Virus record (IMG/VR): IMGVR_UViG_3300042888_000215
Span: 1-31,378 of that record
Source: a virus
Length of the DNA stretch: 31,378 nt
Strand: one strand, 5' to 3'
In this document: positions 1 to 6,476 of the stretch, in pieces
Numbering within the stretch: position 1 is the first letter of the stretch
How the letters are laid out: every line of letters starts with the position of its first letter
Translations under genes and position numbers: made by a program
Notes under the pieces: model-generated
Seen by the model: the letters and a program-made list of their open reading frames with translations, nothing else
What the model was told of the DNA's origin: nothing
Database searches by the model: none

Positions 1-33
1 TAATTGCACCTAGGTCTATCTCTTTTGTTGTAC

Positions 34-240
34 TCACTTGCTGTTCCTCTCGTTTGTTATTTCTATTTCTCCACATTTAATACAAGCAAGATCTGGACAA
101 TCTTTCTTGTACCTTGCACAAGCAATCCATCTATATGTGTTGTCTTCTCCACAGCTATTACACTCTGGACTATAGATATGATTGCACTTAGTAAACGCAT
201 AGCTTTCTACCGACTTAGTAATCACGTTGGTTTCTACCAT
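34..240 (-). CDS. Small zinc-ribbon-like protein
   Basis: A 68-aa protein with seven cysteines between residues 19 and 56, including two CxxC knuckles (CNSC at 27-30, CIKC at 53-56). This spacing suggests a single zinc-ribbon fold. It lies at the leftward end of a run of four minus-strand genes and begins just after the hairpin at 251-286. The ribosome binding site is weak (only AAAG directly before the ATG), so expression may depend on readthrough or an upstream transcript. No catalytic motif is visible. The function is unknown; small phage zinc ribbons often act in nucleic-acid binding or host takeover, but that is inference. A long reading frame lies opposite on the plus strand, but the Cys pattern and gene direction favour this strand. 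Confidence 0.55.
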   Translation of the reverse strand: MVETNVITKSVESYAFTKCNHIYSPECNSCGEDNTYRWIACARYKKDCPDLACIKCGEIEITNERNSK

Positions 241-250
241 CTTTAAAAGA

Positions 251-286
251 GAGAGAGGACCAGGGCGAATGCCCCAGTCCTCTCTC
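251..286 (-). terminator. Hairpin terminator after the OB-fold-like gene
   Basis: A perfect 10-bp stem (GAGAGAGGAC at 251-260 with GTCCTCTCTC at 277-286) encloses a two-base mismatch and an inner GGGC-GAAT-GCCC hairpin (263-274). Read on the minus strand it follows the stop of the gene at 294-620 and is trailed by TCTTTT, a short U-tract. It could terminate or attenuate transcription into the zinc-ribbon gene at 34-240. Confidence 0.6.
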
Positions 287-293
287 GGTTCAA

Positions 294-620
294 CTAGACT
301 TCTGCTAGTTCAACGGACTTGATAAGGATGCGTGTCAAAGGTGCACGACGATCATTCAACTCAACACCTGGGCGAGTATCGAACTTGGTGTCTAATTCAC
401 CTACGATATTCACTACTGGTGTGAAGCCGTTGCCGTCTTGCATCTCACGTAGTCCTCGTAGTGTGCTTGCAATACTTGAATCGAAACACGCTACTGGGAT
501 AGTGAACTTGGCTCGTTCGCTTCCAACTTTCTGGGTCAACTGACCTACGATCATCAAGCCGTACTGATCGAACTCCTTGATGTTCTTCAACTTACCTGTC
601 ACTGTTAGTTCGTTATTCAT
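294..620 (-). CDS. Small protein, possible OB-fold single-strand DNA-binding protein
   Basis: A 108-aa protein starting at an ATG preceded by AAAGGAGCAAGG, a strong ribosome binding site. Its predicted strand pattern (VTGKLKNI near residues 6-13, LMIVGQL at 22-28, FTIPVACF near 39-46, VVNIVGELDTKF near 68-79, LTRILIKSVEL near the C-terminus) resembles an OB-fold ssDNA-binding protein: a first strand ending in a GKL turn and a late VxVxGxL strand. No acidic SSB-type tail is present. The assignment rests on pattern resemblance only, so it could be another small beta-barrel protein. It sits in the small leftward cluster, which could belong to the early or DNA-metabolism half of the genome. Confidence 0.45.
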   Translation of the reverse strand: MNNELTVTGKLKNIKEFDQYGLMIVGQLTQKVGSERAKFTIPVACFDSSIASTLRGLREMQDGNGFTPVVNIVGELDTKFDTRPGVELNDRRAPLTRILIKSVELAEV

Positions 621-647
621 TCCTTGCTCCTTTGTATCTGTTGAGTG

Positions 648-679
648 GCTGACGCCCCCCGCGAAGCAGGGGCGTTAGC
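648..679 (-). promoter_or_regulatory. GC-rich hairpin between leftward genes
   Basis: An 11-bp stem with one G-U pair (GCTGACGCCCC at 648-658, GGGGCGTTAGC at 669-679) and a 10-nt loop. On the minus strand it follows the stop of the gene at 687 and precedes the ribosome binding site of the gene starting at 620. No U-tract follows on that strand, so a processing, stability or weak termination role is as likely as a classical terminator. Confidence 0.5.
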
Positions 680-686
680 CTATTTG

Positions 687-1286
687 TTATTTGGAAACTA
701 GAACTCTGTCGCAGTTCTGACACAGTTCTAATCTTGATGGTGTGTACAGATTGCAGTCACTGCACACAGTGTTGAGACGAGTGAAGTGTTGCTGATCACT
801 CTCTATGTAACGAAGACCTGGTAACCCCATAAAGAAGTTCTCTGTTGGTCTGTCAGCCATTGAGTTCCAATCTTGCTTGAACTCATAGCGTTCCTCGTCC
901 TGTTCTTCTAGGACTGGTACGTGCCTGCAAGAAGCGTCAAAACAATCCGCTTCCTTTAGTCCACACAGTGCTTGGACTCCAGTTACTACGTAGATCTTGC
1001 GACCTGTGCTGGTGACTGGAGATACCCAGTCGTGTCCTGATACAGGTTCAGTCTCTGTTGAGATAGTGCCTGCTCTAGATTCTGAACGGTCACCAAAGAC
1101 ATAGTCCGTGGTGTCGTGTCCGTACTTGGTTTGTACGTCCACCCAGTCCTCGTCCTCTGTGTCTAAGTCATCGTCATCTACTAGCGACTTGACTGCGACA
1201 ATACGGTCAAATAGACCTGCTTGCTTGAGTACATCTAAGATGCTTGAGAGTTTCTCATCATCTCCGTACGTTGTTAAATCAGTCAT
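687..1286 (-). CDS. Acidic protein with C-terminal zinc ribbon, function unknown
   Basis: The ATG at 1286 is chosen because AACAGGAGA lies seven bases upstream; a longer frame reaching 1346 has no such site and would run into a hairpin. The 199-aa product has a very acidic stretch near residues 37-50 (DDDDLDTEDEDW) and a middle segment with three cysteines (CGLKEADCFDASC). The C-terminus carries two CxxC knuckles (CSDC and CQNC, about 13 residues apart), a typical zinc-ribbon arrangement. No enzyme family is recognised. Two of the four genes in this leftward run carry zinc ribbons, which suggests roles in binding nucleic acid or host proteins (inference). Confidence 0.6.
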   Translation of the reverse strand: MTDLTTYGDDEKLSSILDVLKQAGLFDRIVAVKSLVDDDDLDTEDEDWVDVQTKYGHDTTDYVFGDRSESRAGTISTETEPVSGHDWVSPVTSTGRKIYVVTGVQALCGLKEADCFDASCRHVPVLEEQDEERYEFKQDWNSMADRPTENFFMGLPGLRYIESDQQHFTRLNTVCSDCNLYTPSRLELCQNCDRVLVSK

Positions 1287-1333
1287 TGTATTCTCCTGTT
1301 CTGTGACTGAGGACTCATCAAGAATCCATAGCA

Positions 1334-1365
1334 ACGACCACACCACGCGAAGTCGGGGTGGTCGT
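1334..1365 (-). promoter_or_regulatory. Hairpin between leftward genes
   Basis: An inverted repeat ACGACCAC (1334-1341) / GTGGTCGT (1358-1365), extendable by two more pairs past a mismatch. It lies between the stop of the membrane-protein gene (1377) and the start of the acidic protein (1286). No U-tract follows on the minus strand. Confidence 0.45.
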
Positions 1366-1376
1366 CACTAAAGAAT

Positions 1377-1622
1377 CTAGAAGTCGTCACAAGTACATCT
1401 TGGGTAGATTTCTATTGGCTTTGCTTCTGTGCAGTAGTCGCAGTATCCGTAATCTGGATTAGAAGGGTATAACTTCTCGGTTACTTTCTGAAGATCCCAA
1501 GATACTTCGAGGATCTGGCGTACGTAATCCTCACACTCACGGTTGAGTCTGAAGGCGCGGTATGCCAGAGCTATGATCACAAGGACTAGAAGAAGGTCGA
1601 AACCATTGATAGTTTGTAGCAC
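1377..1622 (-). CDS. Single-span membrane protein with C-terminal cysteines
   Basis: An 81-aa protein starting with GTG at 1622, supported by AAAGGAG seven bases upstream. Residues about 8-22 (DLLLVLVIIALAYRAF) form one transmembrane segment, followed by a positively charged turn and a helical, probably coiled region. A C-terminal segment has CDYC and CTC cysteines. The topology (short N-terminus, one span, longer soluble tail) fits a small phage membrane protein, but no family is recognised. It is the first gene of the leftward run, and its leader lies in the divergent control region at 1623-2171. Confidence 0.6.
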   Translation of the reverse strand: MLQTINGFDLLLVLVIIALAYRAFRLNRECEDYVRQILEVSWDLQKVTEKLYPSNPDYGYCDYCTEAKPIEIYPRCTCDDF

Positions 1623-1698
1623 GATAGTCTCCTTTCAAAAGACTAAAAATAAATACACTCTTTATGAAACATAAGTTAGCCCCCTAGTTTTGTATGGA

Positions 1699-1727
1699 CT
1701 AGACAGTCAACAGTCCGAACAGTCTAG
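1699..1727. repeat. ACAGTC triple repeat inside an inverted repeat
   Basis: ACAGTC occurs at 1703-1708, 1710-1715 and 1719-1724. The block is bounded by CTAGAC (1699-1704) and GTCTAG (1722-1727), which can pair. The minus strand at 1710-1705 reads TTGACT, a fair -35 for the leftward genes, but no good -10 follows at normal spacing. The arrangement resembles an operator or iteron block. Confidence 0.5.
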
Positions 1728-1793
1728 GTCTTTGGTCTTTAAACTAAACCATTAGTTAAAGTTATATACTCCCCCCTCTCTCTACCCCTATGG

Positions 1794-1881
1794 GGGGGTC
1801 GTCTAGCTCGCTTGAAAAGCGAGAAGCAGACTTGTTCTGCCGAGTCCCGAAGGGACGAGACTAGTGCAGTCCTTGACCCCC
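1794..1881 (+). ncRNA. Candidate structured RNA: closed multi-hairpin element
   Basis: A 7-bp closing helix GGGGGTC (1794-1800) / GACCCCC (1875-1881) encloses four consecutive small hairpins. They are CTCGCTT-GAA-AAGCGAG (1807-1823), GCAGA-CTTGT-TCTGC (1826-1840), GTCCC-GAA-GGGAC (1844-1856) and GACT-AGTGC-AGTC (1859-1871). The overall size (88 nt) and multibranch shape are tRNA-like, but there is no T-loop consensus and no valid anticodon loop, so it is not a normal tRNA. Because the stems are near-perfect, the strand is not certain. It could be a structured leader, a small RNA or a protein-binding DNA cruciform site. Confidence 0.4.
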
Positions 1882-1921
1882 AGTGTTTAATAGCGGACTG
1901 TAGTAATACTGTAGAGTCAGT

Positions 1922-1927
1922 TATAAT
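1922..1927 (+). promoter_or_regulatory. Possible -10 element for rightward transcription
   Basis: A perfect TATAAT hexamer about 245 bases before the terminase start. The hexamer 17 bases upstream (1899-1904, TGTAGT) is a poor match to TTGACA, so the site would be weak for a primary sigma factor or would need an activator. Confidence 0.3.
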
Positions 1928-2014
1928 TTATTGTTAGTTGTTTGCCCATAGTATTATCTATTTGTTTTGTTTATAACAATCTATGTGATTTAGGTAACAA
2001 TTTGGTAACAGAGC

Positions 2015-2033
2015 GTTACAAGTGTTCTGTAAC
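2015..2033. repeat. GTTACA / TGTAAC inverted repeat next to GGTAACA direct repeats
   Basis: GTTACA (2015-2020) and TGTAAC (2028-2033) form a 6-bp inverted repeat with a 7-base spacer. Just upstream, GGTAACA occurs twice at 1993-1999 and 2004-2010, exactly 11 bases apart, so both lie on the same face of the helix. This is operator-like geometry; no binding protein can be named. Confidence 0.4.
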
Positions 2034-2095
2034 AGGGTTAGTATTAGTAGAGGTTATAAATAAAGCAAGCTTGCCTTATGGCTTGCCTGTTAATT

Positions 2096-2118
2096 GTAAC
2101 CCCCTTTGGAGGGGTTAC
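2096..2118 (+). promoter_or_regulatory. Hairpin upstream of terminase
   Basis: GTAACCCC (2096-2103) pairs perfectly with GGGGTTAC (2111-2118) around a 7-base loop. It is followed by an ACTA-rich stretch with the perfect palindrome ATTACTAGTAAT (2124-2135) and the pair ACTATTA (2121-2127) / TAATAGT (2141-2147). There is no U-tract. It may shape the terminase leader or be part of the packaging recognition site (inference). Confidence 0.4.
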
Positions 2119-2171
2119 TTACTATTACTAGTAATACTACTAATAGTACTACTAGGATAATTAGGTTTATT

Positions 2172-4064
2172 ATGGCTGCTAAAGCTGGAGATCAACACCA
2201 CACCAGACTTCGGCAAATTGAAGATCAGAGAAAGTTTATTTCTTTTCTTAAGCAGGGCATAGATATGGATTCCGCCCTTGCTGCTGTGGGGAAGAAGCGG
2301 ACCTCTCTTAGATCTTGGCTCCTAGATGGGGAATTCGCGGCACAGGTCGAGGAAGCTTCTAACTTTGGATCCAATGCCATTGCTGCTTCACTAGGTGAGA
2401 ATAAACATAAAATAGATTTTGCCACGTTCTCCAGAGAGTTCTTGAACACCGAGGTATTCCCTCATCAGCAAAACTGGATTGACGTTCTTGAGGGTCACGA
2501 CCCGACGTGGCAACACCCTTCGTTCACATATGAGCCAGGTAGCCGTCGTAGGCTTTTAATTAACGTGCCACCTGAACACGCCAAATCAACCACAATGACG
2601 GTTAACTACGCAATGTACAAAATTGCCATGAACCCTAATATCCGCATTGTTCTTATTTCTCAGACCCAGACCCGTGCCAAGGAGTTCTTGTACTCCCTAA
2701 AGCAGCGCATGACTGAAGAGCCGTGGCTTAAGATGCAACAGGTGTATGGACCTTCTGGGGGCTATAAGGAGACGGCAGACCAATGGACTGCAGACAGAAT
2801 TTATCTCGAACGCGAATCAGGAGAGAAGGACCCGACGGTTCAAGCTCTTGGTATTGGACAACAGATCTACGGTACTCGTGCGGATCTAATCATCATGGAC
2901 GATATTGTCTCAACGACAAACGCGCACGAATGGGAGAAGCAGCTCAACTGGTTGCAGAAGATGGTAGTTACCCGTGTGGGTTCGACTGGGACGCTTCTGA
3001 TTGCAGGGACTAGAGTTTCCTCAATAGATCTATATAAAGAAATAAGAAATCCAGAGCACTGGACTGGCGGTAAGTCACCTTTCACATATCTTGCCATGCC
3101 AGCTGTACTTGAGTTTGACGATAAGCCTGAGAAGTGGAAAACACTCTGGGCACGATCTGATAGACCGCTGGATGGGGCTGACGAGTTTGACGATCCAGAA
3201 TTGCTTACACCCGATAGTAACGGGCACTTTGTAAAGTGGGATGGTAGGCGACTGTTTGAGCGTCGTAGTGAGGTTAGCCCCTCCACGTGGGCACTTGTTT
3301 ATCAACAGCAAGATGTCGAAGAAGATGCAATCTTCCCCCTTCCCATTGTTAACGGTTCAATCAACCGAATGCGTAAGGTCGGGAAACTTAACTTTAACGC
3401 GCCTGGTCACCCTAGTTCTCAGGGTTCTTGGTTTGTTATCATGGGACTTGATCCTGCAATGTCAGGCAAGACTGCTATGGTTGCTTATGCAATCAATCGA
3501 GAGACTAATAAGCGGTATGTGCTTGATGTGCATAACATGGCTGAATCTACGCCACAGAAAATTGATAGCTTAATCAAAGAATGGGTAGAACTATACAACC
3601 CACAAGAGCTACGCATTGAAATCAACGCTTACCAGAAAGCCTTCTCGCTTGATAATGATCTGCGAATGTGGCTTGCCAGCCGTGGTACTGCACTACGGGA
3701 ACACTTCACCAGCAAGAACAAGTGGGATGTTAACTTTGGTGTAGCTGCAATGTCTTCCCTATTTGGTAGTATGCGAGATGGAAAGTACAATAGAGATAAC
3801 CTTATTGAGCTTCCCGATAACTCTAACGAACACGTTAAGGCTTTAGTTAACCAGTTAATTACCTGGAAAGCTGATACTAAAGGACCAACCGACTGTGTTA
3901 TGGCACTGTGGTTCTGCGAGATCAGAGCAAAAGAATTAATTCAACAAAGTAATTTCAGAACGGCTCATGCAAATAACAAGTGGGCAACAAGAAGAAACGT
4001 TGCTATGCAAGGTATTGTAAACCTTGACGAAATGGCAATGGAATCATTGTCAGGTCTATACTAG
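2172..4064 (+). CDS. terL: Terminase large subunit
   Basis: The DNA-packaging motor: an ATPase pumps DNA through the portal and a nuclease cuts the concatemer. The 630-aa protein has a Walker A-type motif VPPEHAKST (132-140), Walker B LIIMDD (239-244) and an AGTR coupling motif (278-281). A C-terminal RNase H-like nuclease follows, with probable metal ligands D427 (GLDPA), E483 (RIEIN) and D574 (TDCVMA). Residues about 22-56 look like a helix-turn-helix, as in small terminases. The ATG at 2172 is preferred over a TTG at 2106: the TTG would add 22 low-complexity residues translated from an ACTA repeat and overlap a hairpin. The ribosome binding site is weak (TTAGG). The portal gene follows after 8 bases. 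Confidence 0.95.
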   Translation: MAAKAGDQHHTRLRQIEDQRKFISFLKQGIDMDSALAAVGKKRTSLRSWLLDGEFAAQVEEASNFGSNAIAASLGENKHKIDFATFSREFLNTEVFPHQQNWIDVLEGHDPTWQHPSFTYEPGSRRRLLINVPPEHAKSTTMTVNYAMYKIAMNPNIRIVLISQTQTRAKEFLYSLKQRMTEEPWLKMQQVYGPSGGYKETADQWTADRIYLERESGEKDPTVQALGIGQQIYGTRADLIIMDDIVSTTNAHEWEKQLNWLQKMVVTRVGSTGTLLIAGTRVSSIDLYKEIRNPEHWTGGKSPFTYLAMPAVLEFDDKPEKWKTLWARSDRPLDGADEFDDPELLTPDSNGHFVKWDGRRLFERRSEVSPSTWALVYQQQDVEEDAIFPLPIVNGSINRMRKVGKLNFNAPGHPSSQGSWFVIMGLDPAMSGKTAMVAYAINRETNKRYVLDVHNMAESTPQKIDSLIKEWVELYNPQELRIEINAYQKAFSLDNDLRMWLASRGTALREHFTSKNKWDVNFGVAAMSSLFGSMRDGKYNRDNLIELPDNSNEHVKALVNQLITWKADTKGPTDCVMALWFCEIRAKELIQQSNFRTAHANNKWATRRNVAMQGIVNLDEMAMESLSGLY

Positions 4065-4072
4065 GAAATTAA

Positions 4073-5824
4073 ATGGCATTATCAACCGAGCAAGTTACCA
4101 ATAAGGTATTAGCTCTAACACGGCGATATAGCGCACGTGACTACAGAATGGCAGATATTACTGCTGTTCGTCGTGGCAACATGGAGTCCGTGTATCCAGA
4201 TATGTTCCCAGAGGGCATGTCTCGTCCAATGATTGCCAACTTTGTTGATGTTGCTGCTCGTGACATTGCTGAAGTTCTTGCTCCACTTCCTTCCTTTAAC
4301 TGCTCAACACCAAGCATTAACTCCGATAAGGCAAAGAAGTTCTCTGACAAGCGAACTATTATTGCTAACAACTACGTTGAGTTCTCTAGCCTTCAGACCC
4401 AGATGTACACAGGTGCTGACTGGTACTTGACTTATGGCTTCCTTCCAATCTTTGTTGATGCCAACTTTGATGCCAAGATGCCACACATTCGCATTGAGAA
4501 TCCGATGGGTTCCTACCCAGAGTTTGATCGCTTTGGTCGTTGTGTTTCATTTACCAAGAAGTACATTAAAACAATTCGTGAATTAATTCTTGACTTCCCT
4601 GAATACGAAAGCGCAATTGTTGGAAGTCTTGGTCGTGACATGACTGACTATGACACCAATATGGAACTAATGCGTTATGAAGATGCTGATCAGATAGTTC
4701 TTTTCTTACCTCAACGTGGTAACTTAGTTCTTCGCAAAGCTAAGAATCCAATTGGAATGCTTTCCGTTATTGTTGCTCGTCGTCCAGGACTTGACCTAGA
4801 TGACCCACGTGGTCAATTTGATGACGTACTTTGGGCACAGATTGCACGTGCTCGCTTTAGCATGTTGGCTATGGAAGCTGCAGAAAAATCTGTACAAGCT
4901 CCATTGGTTCTACCTAATGACGTATCTGAATTTGCCTTTGGTCCTGACTCTGTTATCCGCACTAACAACCCTGCTGGTGTACGTCGTGTAGCTCTTGAAT
5001 TACCTACTGGTGCGTTTACCGAACAGCAACTACTTGAGCAAGAAATGCGTATGGGTGCTCGTTACCCAGAGGGAAGATCAGGTAACATTGATGCGTCTAT
5101 TATTACAGGTTCTGGAGTTCAAGCACTTCTTGGTGGCTTTGATTCGCAAATAAAAGCTGGTCAGCAAATTCTTGCTGAAACCTTCCAGAAGGTTATGGAA
5201 CTTTGTTTCCACATTGATCAGACCCTATTTGACGAAGATAAGACTATGGCTGGTATCTATCAAGGTGCGCCATACGAAATTAGTTACAAGCCATCTAAAG
5301 ACATTAAGAGCGACTACAGCATTCAGGTTCGTTATGGTGTTATGGCTGGACTTGATCCATCACGCGCACTTATCTTCTCACTACAGGCTTTGCAAGCTGG
5401 CTTGCTATCTCGTGAGTTTGTAATGAGCGAGCTACCTTGGAGCATGAATGTTGGTCTTGAAAAGGATCGCATTGATATTGAGCGAATGCGAGATGCTCTT
5501 TCTGGATCTATTGGAGCATTAACTCAAGCAATTCCACAAATGGCTTCTAATGGTGCAGATCCTTCAGAAATTATTGAAAAGATTGCTACAGTAATTGACA
5601 TGAAAAAGAAGGGCACCTCTATTGAAGATGCCGTTATGAAAATTTTTAAGAAAGAAGAAACTGAAGTAGAAGAAGCTCCAGGAATGGCTGAACAACCTGA
5701 AGCTCCTGAAGGAATGCAACAGGGTGCTCCACCTGCTCCTATGCCAGAACAACAAGCAGGTCAGCCAGCAGGACCACCACCAGATGTTGCTAGTATTCTA
5801 GCTCGTCTGGGTGGCGGGGCATGA
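4073..5824 (+). CDS. Portal protein
   Basis: The 583-aa protein directly after the terminase is the expected portal: the dodecameric ring at the capsid vertex that docks the motor and later the tail. Supporting features are size, position, a mixed alpha/beta body, a long helical stretch around residues 340-390 (SGVQALLGGFDSQIKAGQQI) typical of the portal stem and wing, and a proline- and glutamine-rich, acidic C-terminal tail (about 530-583) ending in DVASILARLGGGA. AGGAAA lies just before the ATG. Its stop overlaps the next start in ATGA, so the next protein is probably made by translational coupling. No protease domain is seen. Confidence 0.85.
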   Translation: MALSTEQVTNKVLALTRRYSARDYRMADITAVRRGNMESVYPDMFPEGMSRPMIANFVDVAARDIAEVLAPLPSFNCSTPSINSDKAKKFSDKRTIIANNYVEFSSLQTQMYTGADWYLTYGFLPIFVDANFDAKMPHIRIENPMGSYPEFDRFGRCVSFTKKYIKTIRELILDFPEYESAIVGSLGRDMTDYDTNMELMRYEDADQIVLFLPQRGNLVLRKAKNPIGMLSVIVARRPGLDLDDPRGQFDDVLWAQIARARFSMLAMEAAEKSVQAPLVLPNDVSEFAFGPDSVIRTNNPAGVRRVALELPTGAFTEQQLLEQEMRMGARYPEGRSGNIDASIITGSGVQALLGGFDSQIKAGQQILAETFQKVMELCFHIDQTLFDEDKTMAGIYQGAPYEISYKPSKDIKSDYSIQVRYGVMAGLDPSRALIFSLQALQAGLLSREFVMSELPWSMNVGLEKDRIDIERMRDALSGSIGALTQAIPQMASNGADPSEIIEKIATVIDMKKKGTSIEDAVMKIFKKEETEVEEAPGMAEQPEAPEGMQQGAPPAPMPEQQAGQPAGPPPDVASILARLGGGA

Positions 5825-6069
5825 CAGAAGAAGAACGCTTAGCTTTATTTAGAAGTAAATTAAAAGATCTACTAGATGATTATGGTAGAACATTTCATCA
5901 AGATGGTGCATTTTGCACTACATATTTTGTTACTGCAGAATTTTTTGATGGTGACGGTCAGTATTGGGCAAGCACAATATTTGATGATAAGTCACCAATA
6001 TGGCATGTAACTGGATTAATTCAACATGCATTAGAAAATGATTTTAATGAAGAAGAAGAAGAGGATTAG
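5821..6069 (+). CDS. Small acidic protein, function unknown
   Basis: An 82-aa acidic protein whose ATG overlaps the portal stop (ATGA). It begins with a charged helix (TEEERLALFRSKLKDLL), has an aromatic middle (TYFVTAEFFDGDGQYWAST) and ends in a run of glutamates (NEEEEED). There is no Cys motif, membrane span or known domain. Its place between portal and structural genes and its coupling to the portal suggest a minor head or assembly factor (inference). Confidence 0.6.
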   Translation: MTEEERLALFRSKLKDLLDDYGRTFHQDGAFCTTYFVTAEFFDGDGQYWASTIFDDKSPIWHVTGLIQHALENDFNEEEEED

Positions 6070-6071
6070 TT

Positions 6072-6476
6072 ATGGCACAGCAAGGTGGTAAGCGACCAGT
6101 TCGCACTAATACTCAAGCTAAGCCAGTATCTGGACCAGGTGCTTTGTCACAGCGTACTGATATGATGACTGCAAGTGATCCCAATGTTTATGGTGATCGC
6201 AAAGCTACTGAAGAACTAATGGCTGGTGCTCAAATGGCAAAGCAACAACCAATGCCATCTGCTCCTCCTCTTACTGGATTGTTTGAACCAACCACTAGAC
6301 CAGATGAACCAGTTACTGCTGGAAATCCTTTTGGTCCTGGACCAGGTCCTGAAGCACTTGTGTTACCTGCACGTACATTTAATCCTACAGAAATTCTTAC
6401 ACGCTTGGCACAAAGTGATCCAAGTGGTGAAGTAGAAATGATACTTCGTGAACTAAACAGTAAGGGTATTGTTTAG
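6072..6476 (+). CDS. Proline-rich small protein after portal
   Basis: A 134-aa protein with a basic start, a disordered proline- and glycine-rich middle (PTTRPDEPVTAGNPFGPGPG near residues 77-96) and a helical C-terminus (NPTEILTRLAQ ... MILRELNSKGIV). I recall proteins with the same RPDEPVTAG...FGPGPGPE core just after the portal in actinobacteriophages, always of unknown function; this is memory, not a search. The C-terminal helix resembles the last residues of the portal (DVASILARL), perhaps a shared binding peptide. Its stop overlaps the next gene's GTG start (TAGTG). Confidence 0.6.
   Translation: MAQQGGKRPVRTNTQAKPVSGPGALSQRTDMMTASDPNVYGDRKATEELMAGAQMAKQQPMPSAPPLTGLFEPTTRPDEPVTAGNPFGPGPGPEALVLPARTFNPTEILTRLAQSDPSGEVEMILRELNSKGIV

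Larger units (their letters stand above)
1623..2171. promoter_or_regulatory. Divergent non-coding control region
   Basis: About 550 bases without a convincing gene, between the leftward cluster and the rightward late operon. It holds three copies of ACAGTC inside an inverted repeat (1699-1727), a C-run/G-run pair (1771-1776 with 1792-1798), a compact set of hairpins (1794-1881), a perfect TATAAT (1922-1927), repeated GTAACA motifs (1993-2034), a GTAACCCC hairpin (2096-2118) and an ACTA-rich palindromic stretch (2121-2156). It must contain the leftward and rightward leaders. It may also contain an operator, an origin or the packaging site, but nothing in the sequence decides which. Confidence 0.65.

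Noticed and set aside
4-246. 80-aa plus-strand frame opposite the zinc-ribbon gene
   Set aside because: It lies antisense to a gene with a coherent CxxC pattern, in a cluster where the other genes run on the minus strand.
1794-1881. tRNA gene (88 nt, closed by a 7-bp acceptor-like helix)
   Set aside because: No T-loop consensus before the 3' strand, the middle hairpin has a 5-base loop with no valid anticodon context, and the minus strand also fails.
1942-2160. 72-aa plus-strand frame in the control region
   Set aside because: Starts with TTG, has no ribosome binding site, and its hydrophobic C-terminus is translated from the ACTA-rich palindromic tract.
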